Made by a program: the position numbers and the translations under genes
Origin: Dendrophyllia cribrosa
Lineage: Eukaryota; Cnidaria; Anthozoa; Scleractinia; Dendrophylliidae
Assembly: GCA_024195265.1 (NCBI GenBank)
Contig: JAJLRJ010000007.1
Location: 27,197,901 to 27,261,900, forward strand
Reading direction: 5' to 3'
Length of the DNA stretch: 64,000 bases
Shown: piece after piece, positions 31,201 to 40,000 of the stretch
How the letters are laid out: each line of letters opens with the position of its first letter
How positions within the stretch are numbered: position 1 is the first letter of the stretch
The notes under the pieces: generated by a model
Databases searched by the model: none
What the model saw: only the letters and a program-made list of their open reading frames with translations
What the model was told of the DNA's origin: nothing

Positions 31201-33621
31201 AACACCCTCCACATCCCCCGGACTAACAACGTTCTCAGACAAAAGGCAGCACTTCTCCTTGTCATCTTCAAATTTTTGATCAACGACGGTGTTTTCAGTT
31301 TTAGTTGAATAAGCCAATGCATCCCCTGTAGTTATGGTTAACGCATCATTTTCGGAGATTTCCGCATCAATCTTCTCTTCTTCCTTTACCATTCCTTCTG
31401 TGTTTCCTTTATTCTCCCAGACTGGATCCTTCATTCTCTGCAACGGAGCGTTCTGCAAATGCTTGGACATTCCGTCGATCTCTTTACGAAAAGGTCTCTT
31501 ATCTTCTTGTTTTAGCTTTCTATCTTCACTGTGACAATGAATCATATCTTCACCATCTTCCATTTCACAACCAATGTTTTCTTTCTTTGAACCATTGGCA
31601 TCATCATCCGATGATCCAGCATTTTTTTTCTTAATCATATCTTCTCCAGCTGCCATTTCAAATCCAACGTTTTCTTGTTTTAAACCATTGACAACATCAT
31701 CCGATGATCTATCATTTTCTCTCCAGGGGGAGCCATTACTTTTGCACTCGACACTGCTGCTTTGACCGTGTTTTCTTGGCGCCGCATTGACATCTGTCGT
31801 ATTCTTGTTATCATGAGGTCCTTGTCTTCTCTGGGTCTTTACATTCTTCACTTTCCTGCTCCGTTGGATTTTTATTCGGTCCTCATCACACTTCTTCATT
31901 AGGCTGGGCTCGTCTTCAGGGTTCGTGCTTCTCTCTGAGGGTGGCACTCCGTTTGTTTCCTCAAGAGTTGACTTTGAGTTCCCTCTGGGGTCGTCTATTC
32001 TTACTGTGTTGTGCTGGTAAACGTCTGCACATTCATCGTCGTAAATCGTGGCGTCATAAGGAATCTTGTCTTCATCATCTGCCTTTTTGCATGCACGTTT
32101 TTCTTGCTTTGAACCATGGGAATTATCGACGGATGGTCTATCGTTTCTCTTTTGGCAGGGGCCATTATTGTTTCTTCTGCTGTTGACGTGACCGTTTTTG
32201 TTTGCCGAAAAAGCTTCCCGTTTCGAATTCTTGTTACTTTTTACTTGTCTTGCTTGCTTATCCACCTTCTTTCTTTTCTTGCCATACTGGACTGTTATCC
32301 ACCCTTCGGAAAGGTCCTGCATTCTGCTGGCGTCATCCTTAGAACTGGAATCCCCTGACGGTGACTCTCCGTTGTTGTCCTTGACATTTTCTTCGTTTTC
32401 GTCCGCATCACCATCATCTGGAATGGTCACCTTGCCAAGAAATCGGCGATGGGAAGGAATATTGTGATCTCGCAGTCGGGGTTTCACCTGCTCTCTCGAT
32501 ATTCCAAGAGTAGACAGATTAATTGAGTCGGTTAAAAGCCAAGAAATGATCGAGTATCTCAGAAAGTCGGAGTGAACAGTAGGTTTCAGCAACCATTTCA
32601 AGCTGTTGGGAATTTCGGTATTCCTGTTGAGGAATACGTTTCTCCACAGGCAAGGGGCAGCACAAGCGATTCCTGCAAGTACTGCTGCAGCGACCCCACA
32701 GACATTAGCACAGGTTTGAACTGGGATATTTTTTAGGCAAGCTTTAGAGCAGGAATGATTTAGGCCTAAACTTTCAACGTGCGCTGACACAATGCCGCTG
32801 ACAGGCTTGGGTGCCATATCGCCTTGTTGGTAGATGGCTGTAACAAACGGGGAAACTACGTTCTTTAAATTTTCGGGCATCCCCCAACAAAAGGTATCAA
32901 TATAATACCATTTGTTGACCGTTAGATCAACATATAGTAATGTCCAGTGATTGCCTTGATGACCCGGCTTGCTAATAAAAACTTCGTTTCTTTTGTTCTT
33001 TCCAACATTTGCGAAGAGAACGACGTACTTTACTCCACCTCTGATGTTACAATTCACGTACTCGGGAAGGTCCTGCTCGTCGACCAAGACCATGTTGTTT
33101 AATATGAGTGCCGCTGTTTCCTCGCTGTCTCTATTGAGAATTTCGGCAATACCAGTTATTACGCAAAAGTTGAGCCAGCCGGTTCCTGCGATGGTGGCCA
33201 GATCAGATGCAAGGATACATCGGTTACTGGATAGGGCGCTATAGTGGTTGGGGGTATTGAAAATTTTATCGGCATAACAGACAAGATGCTCCTTTGAATA
33301 CGAGCACGCTGAATCCGGGAGGTTTATTTCTTTCTTCAGCCACTGTTGCTCTTTGAGAACGGCATGCTTCACGTTTCGGAGGCCATGTATTTTCAACAGC
33401 ACCTCGATCGAATCTAGTGTGAACGCTCCTATATCACAATCGACAGCAACGTAGTTTCCCTTTAGACAAAGCTCTTTCATCTGCTGGCAGGTGGACTCCG
33501 AAGGAATTCTTGTCAAGGACAAAATATCTGCTGGTTCCTTGGGCTGCTGTGATAACAGCGTCGTCCTACTCGTCTGAATAACGGGGGGGTATTCTAGGGA
33601 AGCAGCTTCGCGCCTGGTCAT
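28285..33621 (-). CDS. MULE transposase fused to a Ulp1-type protease and PHD finger, 1,778 residues, intact
   Basis: A single open frame. Residues about 190-320 form a C48/Ulp1-like peptidase: His-Trp in GNHWTLLYVD (His225), Asp in WYYIDTF (Asp242), and Gln302/Cys308 in VQTCANVCG. About 400-870 is a charged low-complexity linker with near-repeated RSSDDVVNG/GSSDDDANG blocks. About 870-1010 is a FAR1/FLYWCH-like Cys/His DNA-binding region (SCKFGG...GCPFEVYITL...HNH). The MULE DDE core has LLVDATYKLL (about 1100), VVMSDKDFTE (about 1160) and NNRLESTFSK (about 1277). A SWIM zinc finger CECSFFTRMSLPCKH (about 1400), an AT-hook-like KRGRPKG (about 1615) and a C-terminal PHD-type zinc finger follow. 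It would excise and insert the MULE. The lack of any disabling change suggests recent activity. Confidence 0.93.
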   Translation of the reverse strand: MTRREAASLEYPPVIQTSRTTLLSQQPKEPADILSLTRIPSESTCQQMKELCLKGNYVAVDCDIGAFTLDSIEVLLKIHGLRNVKHAVLKEQQWLKKEINLPDSACSYSKEHLVCYADKIFNTPNHYSALSSNRCILASDLATIAGTGWLNFCVITGIAEILNRDSEETAALILNNMVLVDEQDLPEYVNCNIRGGVKYVVLFANVGKNKRNEVFISKPGHQGNHWTLLYVDLTVNKWYYIDTFCWGMPENLKNVVSPFVTAIYQQGDMAPKPVSGIVSAHVESLGLNHSCSKACLKNIPVQTCANVCGVAAAVLAGIACAAPCLWRNVFLNRNTEIPNSLKWLLKPTVHSDFLRYSIISWLLTDSINLSTLGISREQVKPRLRDHNIPSHRRFLGKVTIPDDGDADENEENVKDNNGESPSGDSSSKDDASRMQDLSEGWITVQYGKKRKKVDKQARQVKSNKNSKREAFSANKNGHVNSRRNNNGPCQKRNDRPSVDNSHGSKQEKRACKKADDEDKIPYDATIYDDECADVYQHNTVRIDDPRGNSKSTLEETNGVPPSERSTNPEDEPSLMKKCDEDRIKIQRSRKVKNVKTQRRQGPHDNKNTTDVNAAPRKHGQSSSVECKSNGSPWRENDRSSDDVVNGLKQENVGFEMAAGEDMIKKKNAGSSDDDANGSKKENIGCEMEDGEDMIHCHSEDRKLKQEDKRPFRKEIDGMSKHLQNAPLQRMKDPVWENKGNTEGMVKEEEKIDAEISENDALTITTGDALAYSTKTENTVVDQKFEDDKEKCCLLSENVVSPGDVEGVPIQERREKDEKNVDHIYLDDYHESRECVNDDYGSQCSGGMPVDEAEGNGEEDERNVVMESDVFFVGQKFHTLEELETAKRVYENSNFCELWKRDVRTLIAAAKRVPKRVSNANPDLTYYSLHLSCKFGGRNVETRVNRKRKTKSFRQGCPFEVYITLSEDGKYLQVNRISTTHNHVLQKQIYERLPRQRAARTKEVTEDIEDAIKLQANPKLLKQKIETATGKKVTLKDISNIKQNSKKNIQKNDLEDVIDYLKKQPGCCTDVVVDEENNFKGLFYQDAHMQNIYTHFPEILLVDATYKLLDLRMPVYLLMGIDGDGLSEVVALFIVAEETKEVIQATVELFKKHNPSWGETKVVMSDKDFTERDVFKSCFPAASLSICLYHTLRSFRREITCEKMGITSAERLRVLEILSSLAHSKTAGEYDKHLDELKQTNFRSVIDYVMENWHPIREQWVACFKDKHLNLGETTNNRLESTFSKFKSVCSRYASLLQFCTEFMSVLRCLREERNHHYVMTITRRQTEFEHLCKDLQEYSKTLTPYAFKFVRGQYESVAKVKVLSQKSSSEFILCGSRKQNQEPLLASTSHCECSFFTRMSLPCKHILKVRELLTLPAFDETLVHKRWTMDFYLTTNRLSPALPILHDHDLEHCVEYVPVTEEKRATLTQSQKFKKGLKIAQVLASLVSEGGMSTFKRRHEVLESLARRWKLGREVIVQEVGRTETEGDLEAEDPSETHHENYISLEQVKEDKPTGNADERELEADDEPVNEVSIQNENKEEILKEDSVVIRDDERQGIKSPDFSQIKMPPKILKRGRPKGAEVTVIGLPKKKKKTESHNKLLSFKKLRPIEKYRMILGSLSTSQAVGEAIAGHRWLNKEDILPVGKISDTIRDDEMVDIHRVEKYFDRDAWLLVLKSSREKNCTDFVCSVCTKMINDECEDSIACDRCLLWSHFKCTSLKKRPKHRNWFCISCRMKYA

Positions 33622-36269
33622 GCTTTCGAACTTTCCATTTCTAACAATTTCCTTTAAAATAAATAAATATATATATATATATAAAACGTGTTCAACGAAA
33701 ATTTACGCAATTTCACTACAACTAGCCCAAACAAGGGTTTTTTGAGCCCGATCAGCCCGAAAATCACAGAGAAGAGAGAGGAGAGGGAAAGGGAGCGAGA
33801 GCGACAGAAAAAAAGGCTAGCAACGGTCTATTATATTTTATATTTTTATATTAAAAACAAGGCCAAGAACGCTCACAAATGCTTACTTAGAGCGATATCG
33901 TTTTCAAAAATTCAGGTAGATATATATATAGATAGAAGGGGAAGGGTGGGGGCTTTAAACTTTTTTAAAAATGTCCCGAATCCACTAACCCGTCAAATTT
34001 GCATGTTTTCTTTTTTTTTTTTTCTTCTTTTGTTTTTTTCTTCTTTTTTTTTTTCCTTCTTTTGTTTACGTAGTTTGATAAATGTTCCATTTTACGAAAA
34101 TGGAAGGGTCCTCAGGTCTGTCCTCAGGCGTTTGGTTTAAAGACACTTTTCTTTCGCGAAACATAATGTGAAATCCGTCACTAATTCTGCTCCTGTCTCC
34201 TAAGACCATTTTTTTGAGGCCAAAGACGAGACGAAATCTAACTAAACGTAATCTTAAAAATATTTAAATGACAGAAGGCGCTATGGCCAAGACAAGGAGA
34301 AGAAAAGAAAGGGCAGAATTTATGGGCACGTTAACTTAACTTAGAGGCTAAGAGGTCTCATGTGAGGGCGTTTGCCAACCCAGCACCAGAAAAGAGTGTT
34401 TTAAATCTCGTTTCCAAACACCCTGGGAACGAGGTTAGTGTCCGAGCAAAGTCGGCCACCATTTTATCCTTGTTTCTCTTCCTACAAAGTGTGAATTGTA
34501 TTGAATTGTGTAAATAGTCAAATACTGGAGAAAAAAAATAATAAAAATGGTAAAAAAAGAGAGAGAAATACGAAACATAAGCTTTTATCCGAGCTGTCTC
34601 CCCTCATTTTATACTAGGCTGATTGTCGTTCCGGTGAACCTTGCCAGTCCGGCTCATAGAATCGGCTTCTTAACTTTGTAGGAGGCTTTTTCAAGCTCTC
34701 GCCCCCCCACCCCTATCGCCATCATTATCCATTCGAAATCTTGCCGGTCTAAGTGACTTTGTTCCAATCTCAACCAGCAACCCAGTGATAAGAAGAAGTC
34801 CGTTATACAAGTAATAATTAAGGTGGCTCAATATTGTTCAGCCCTCTCGTCTTTTGCATTCCATTACAGCTAGCTCGATGGTGTGGCTAAAAATCTTTTA
34901 GTTGGAGAACCAGTAAATCTTTTATCAGTCAACAACGTGGTATTCAAATGACGTCATCATTCATTGCCATGGCAACGCGAAAAGAGGTAAAAAATACGCT
35001 ATCTTGGACCATTTGAGGCCAATAACTTATAAACTACACGGTGAAAGTTTTTGTTTTCGATATATTTTTGATTAATTGGCAAGAGAAACATTTCAACAAT
35101 TTTTTAAAAAGTTCTGTACATAGAGTTCAGAGCTACCATATATTTATGTAAAAATGACATATGTCTAAATCCTATGTACAGATTGTTTTCAAAATTGGCG
35201 AAAATGTTTGTTATGTTTATAAGACAAAAACGTATAAAAATCAAAAAATTTCACCGAACAGTTTTGAAGTTATTAGCCTCAAAAGGTTGAAAATGGGGTC
35301 TTTTTGGCCTCTTTTGACGTCGCCATGGTAACAAATTTTGATGTGGTAGCCACCTAAATTTGTTCATTGGTTAAGTGTTTACAAACCTGTACTAAACGTT
35401 TTCTCTTAACTTTACTGGTGTAGCTGTGATTGAATATCATAGATGTATCATGATGGGAATGTTTAAACTATTAGGAGCCACCTCAAAGGCACGAGGTAAT
35501 CGGTTCCTGAAGACATCTGATGGACCTCTCCGGCCCCGCAACAAACGATGGTGTCACCTCTCCATACAGACATTATCCAAAATCAAACCAGTACTCCCTC
35601 TCTTTAAATTCTCTTACTTCAGATCTTTTCGTTGGTGGGAAATTTTACCGATGTTTCCCTCTTCATGTACCATTTCATGATTAATTTCCTACTATCAAGG
35701 AGAGCACGTCGCGCGCTTTTCTTTCACGTTTCCCTTCAGGCGACATCACTCCCAAACTCAACAACACATGAAAATCCTCTCGCATTTAGGGTAGGTTATG
35801 TGCCGAAACAGGCTGAAAGGTCACCAAATTAACTAACCTGCAACTTGGAATCCATTTTCTGGGCTGAAAGGTATAAAATTGTAGATGAAATACATCAATG
35901 ACAATATTCTTATCAGTCCACTCTGCAGTCCACTCAATGGCAAAGAACGAATAAAACTCGACATTACTTCTATACATCAACGCAAAGTTAAGATTACCTG
36001 GTACAAAAAAGCTTTTTCGTTTCATCATAACGTCGACAAGATGAAGTTCCAGAGCTCCAGAAGCAAAAAGAACCAACTAACGCTTGGAGACTTTTCCCGC
36101 CGGTTTTGCGCAGAGGCCGTATCAAAGGTCAAGCTGGTATGACGTCATACGTCGCCTGTCACGCCATGCTTTGGACAGAAAATAGTAACGAACATCCAAA
36201 GACTCGCGACCAACAAAAATATGATATAGAAATCCCACAAAACCGGCTGGTTTGATCAAGGTTCACGAC
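33622..36269. other. MULE 5' non-coding region
   Basis: No gene supported. It starts with a (TA)n run at 33665-33682 in the presumed promoter of the transposase, then a purine-rich GAGAGAG stretch (33770-33812) and a T/C-rich tract (34009-34066). An imperfect foldback joins about 34960-35060 and 35240-35335 (CCATGGCAACG / ACCATGGCGACG, TTTTGAGGC), probably an old MITE. Confidence 0.45.
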
Positions 36270-37471
36270 ATATGATAGTTCAGAATGGCTGGATTTTTTC
36301 GATTTGTCAAATTTACTGAGAATATAGGACTGCCGGCCATTTAGTGTTTTGAAAACCTTGACCGGCAGTCGAGCTGAAAAAAGTTCTAAGTGTCACAAAA
36401 CATGGTTTCGTCTACTGAGCCCAGCGTAAACCAAACACTAGACTTGAGATCTATAAAGCATTTCAGGATCGCTTGAACTTTCTAAATCGACATATGATAG
36501 TTTAGATTAGCTGGAATTTTTCGATTTTGCGAAATTTACTGAGAATAAAGTAGTGTTTTGAAAACCTTGACCGGCAGTCGAGCTGAAAAAAGTTCTAAGT
36601 GTCACAAAACATGGTTTCGTCTACTGAGCCCAGCGTAAACCAAACACTAGACTTGAGATCTATAAAGCATTTCAGGATCGCTTGAACTTTCTAAATCGAC
36701 ATATGATAGTTTAGATTAGCTGGAATTTTTCGATTTTGCGAAATTTACTGAGAATAAAGGACTGCCGGCCATTTAGTGTTTTGAAAACCTTGACCGGCAG
36801 TCGAGCTGAAAAAAGTTCTGTGTCACAAAACATGGTTTCGTCTACTGAGCCCAGCGTAAACCAAACACTAGACTTGAGATCTATAAAGCATTTCAGGATC
36901 GCTTGAACTTTCTAAATCGACATATGATAGTTTAGATTAGCTGGAATTTTTCGATTTTGCGAAATTTACTGAGAATAAAGTAGTGTTTTGAAAACCTTGA
37001 CCGGCAGTCGAGCTGAAAAAAGTTCTGTGTCACAAAACATGGTTTCGTCTACTGAGCCCAGCGTAAACCAAACACTAGACTTGAGATCTATAAAGCATTT
37101 CAGGATCGCTTGAACTTTCTAAATCGACATATGATAGTTTAGATTAGCTGGAATTTTTCGATTTTGCGAAATTTACTGAGAATAAAGGACTGCCGGCCAT
37201 TTAGTGTTTTGAAAACCTTGACCGGCAGTCGAGCTGAAAAAAGTTCTAAGTGTCACAAAACATGGTTTCGTCTACTGAGCCCAGCGTAAACCAAACACTA
37301 GACTTGAGATCTATAAAGCATTTCAGGATCGCTTGACCTTTCTAAATCGACATATGATAGTTTAGATTAGCTGGAATTTTTCGATTTTGTGAAATTTACT
37401 GAAAATATAGAACTGCCGGCCATTTAGTGTTTTGAAAACCTTGACCGGTTACCGGCCATTTAGCCACAGCG
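36270..37471. repeat. Right subterminal tandem array of the MULE
   Basis: Five units in inverted orientation to the left array (ACCGGCAGTCGAGCTG at about 36361, 36570, 36793, 37000, 37221). Spacing alternates 209, 223, 207, 221 because every second unit lacks the GACTGCCGGCCATT segment. The array is therefore built from dimers. Confidence 0.93.
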
Positions 37472-38134
37472 TATAAATATAAACATCAAATGCGAAATAT
37501 CAGATATTTTGCTCTCAGTTCCCTTATCTAAATCACATCATTAAGAAATGAACTCGGAAACAAAAACTAAAATTCATTATCACCCGTACATTTGTTAACA
37601 AAATGTGCCATTTTACGATCTTCAGTGAAAGTGTGAAATAATTTTCTTCTGCCTTTCTCGGTACGTAGTCACGTTCATGCATGGCGTTATATGCAAATTG
37701 TTTCGTGTTTTCGAGGAGATATTAAAAGCGATTGCTTAACCGCCAGGCACGCAATATTCGACACTCACTCGCTCACTCGGTATATCATAAACATATAAAA
37801 TAAAACTACTAACCTTGTAGTTCGAAAACGAATGAGTGTTCCGTTTACTGAATCATCCGCAGCGCTTGAATAAAAAGAGACAGAGAACTGCATGCTGGAT
37901 CGCAGGTCTGAAATAAACATCCCCATTTCCTGTTTGCATAACTTCCGCAAAAATCGTCCGTCAAAAAGTGGCACTGATATGAAAAAGCTGCCGATCTCTT
38001 TGTAATTTAAAAATCGATGCCACCGGAAAAATCAAGAAAAGCTAAAAAAAAAATCATATTACATGTAATTCAAGCTGGATGTGGGGGTGGGTGCCGGAAG
38101 AGCGGTTATTTGAGATGGATACCCATCTTCGAAA
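37472..38134. repeat. Inner left arm of the TTAA foldback element
   Basis: Reverse complement of about 44850-45545. It continues the arm that was cut by the MULE at 24067. Shared blocks include GATCGCAGGTCTGAAATAAA, CAGGCACGCAATATTCGACA and GAGCGGTTATTTGAG. Confidence 0.9.
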
Positions 38135-39565
38135 ACATGGTTGAGGTTCCGTACATTCGGCACGGGTGTGGGGGTGGGGGTTGGGGGTGTTGGTGAGTTA
38201 ACCTGGATATAAAACCGTGGGTGGGAGGCATCTTCAGCGGGGTGAAGGATCGAGCGTGGAAGGGAGCAAGCAGGGAAGTGTTGCGGTGGGTTATGCCATT
38301 CGGGCTTATATTTGAAGGCCAGCAAGGGTTTTCAACCTCTCTAGTCTTAACCCTTTCACTGCAAATTATTATTTCGATTAATATTTCTACACTGTCCAGT
38401 ACAACATTTTCGTTATACTTAGCAGGTTACCAAGGCACCGTTCCTTTTTTCAGTGGTTGGGGGCTTTGGTTGGTTGTTCTTGTGAAATAGAATGACCTCC
38501 CCCTATTTTTTTCTTCACACGTGCACCCCTCCCACCCTACACAGTTAATACTTATGCTGTGTAAAATCTGGTGTTTGTGTTTAAAGAAAACTTTATATTC
38601 CTTTGACTAGTACTTCATCAAGATAGTACAAGACATAACATGTTGCAGCAATATTTCGCCATTCAGTTATGATACGAAAGCAATGTACTTCTCTTGGCGG
38701 GAGTTTTCCCGCTAAATTTTGAGCTTTGCACACCACATGAAATGCTATTTCTGACACTTTGGCAAAATTAAAATAAGATTGGATTTCCTTCTGCATGATT
38801 TTTTCTTTGGGTTCCTCTTTGCAGTAATGTTTTCACGTGTTTTCCCTTTTATTAATTAAATTGTTTTCCCCCACACCCCACCATTACTTTTCTAGAGTGT
38901 TCTAATGGTCCGTCCCTAACATAGGCATGGAAATAGTTAATCTGCTGTAATTTGCGTTAGAAGACACACACACACACACACGCTGCGCTTTTTCCAAGTT
39001 GCCACAAGCTTCACATGATGATAACTATCTGCATCTTTGCCTTGTTAGTCAAGACATACAGCCTGGACAATGTGATGTAAGCTTGTTATTGTCTTGTTAC
39101 GCTAGCGCTTCTCGGCTGCCGCTACAGATTTTCACCCAGATTGTGTCTATCGAACATAAGCGGATGCCTGGGATGTACTTGAAACAGTTCCAGTACCTCA
39201 TTCGCAAGACTGCAGCCTCCACCTCAGCAGTTTTTTATCATCTGGGTATTTGTCTAAAAAGTCGCTCTTCCATAAAAAACATGTATCTGCGTCGCAAAAA
39301 ATACTCCTTTAGAAGAAAAAAAGAGTCTCAGATCACCATTAGCATCTCTGTGAGTAGTTTTCATTTGACTTGCAATTTTCGTCTTTTAGTTTCCCCAACC
39401 ATCAACGTTTTCCAAAACCTCTTCTTTTTTTCACTAAATGTTTTATTTATTTACTTCTGCGTAGACTGAAAAATATTCGCTTTTCTCTCCAATGTTCGAA
39501 CGGGAAGTGCGAAGGCGCTGATGCACACAAGCAGAGGCGTGTAGCGCCGATCCTCGCGCACAAGC
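38135..39565. other. Central unique part of the TTAA foldback element, left of the MITE
   Basis: No transposase or other known protein. A 156-codon frame at 38999-39469 matches nothing recognised. A (CA)n run is present near 38965. Confidence 0.4.
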
Positions 39566-39861
39566 TTAAGGCGGGACTTAACCTAAACGCCATGTCCCGC
39601 CACTTGACATGGCTTTAATGGAAATATCTCGTTCACTTTCAAGCAATCCAAAAACTCTATGCTCATCCCATGAATCTGTGTTTTGGGGTGTTTTGTAAAT
39701 TTTTGGGTGATTTTTGGGTATGTTTGCGAGGAAATAGTTTTTTTCCCAAAGGAATGGGGTTAGTTTCTGGAGAAACTGTGGTGCTGTGTCGGTGGGGGGA
39801 TGAAACACGAGAATTTAGTTTTATCGACTGAGTCGATAAGGTAAATTGACCACCGTAAAAA

Positions 39862-39910
39862 GATTCAAATAGCTGACGTTTCGAGCGCTAGCCCTTCGTC
39901 GGAGCGAATC
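39862..39910 (-). ncRNA. Candidate hammerhead-like ribozyme motif in the Penelope pseudo-LTR
   Basis: On the minus strand a GATTC/GAATC stem encloses CCGACGA, a small GGGC/GCTC hairpin with loop TAGC, GAAA, and a GTC triplet. This order resembles a hammerhead core, with C in place of U in CUGANGA and an almost absent third stem. Penelope-like elements are known to carry hammerhead motifs. The fit here is imperfect. Confidence 0.4.
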
Positions 39911-40000
39911 AAGGAATTGTGGGTAGTGTGTGGTTTTATATAGTAAGCGGTGGAGCTACGCTATTGGTGGAAATTTGGTGACGTGAAAAAGAAATGTAAA

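Larger units (their letters stand above)
24068..37471. mobile_element. MULE (Mutator-like) transposon, 13.4 kb
   Basis: Ends are CGCTGTGGCTAAATGGCCGG inverted at both sides, flanked by the 9-bp duplication TATAAATAT (24059-24067 and 37472-37480), as expected of MULEs. The uninterrupted version of the target is visible in the other foldback arm near 45530-45545 (TGTAAATAT). Its subterminal regions are inverted tandem arrays of units of about 207-223 bp. It carries one long intact minus-strand gene (28285-33621) and has received LINE fragments and a 1.25-kb TIR element. It looks recent and possibly still capable of movement. Confidence 0.93.

Noticed and set aside
28310..33244. Several plus-strand frames opposite the MULE gene
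   Set aside because: Antisense shadows of the 1,778-codon frame; hydrophobic runs there are complements of charged low-complexity codons.
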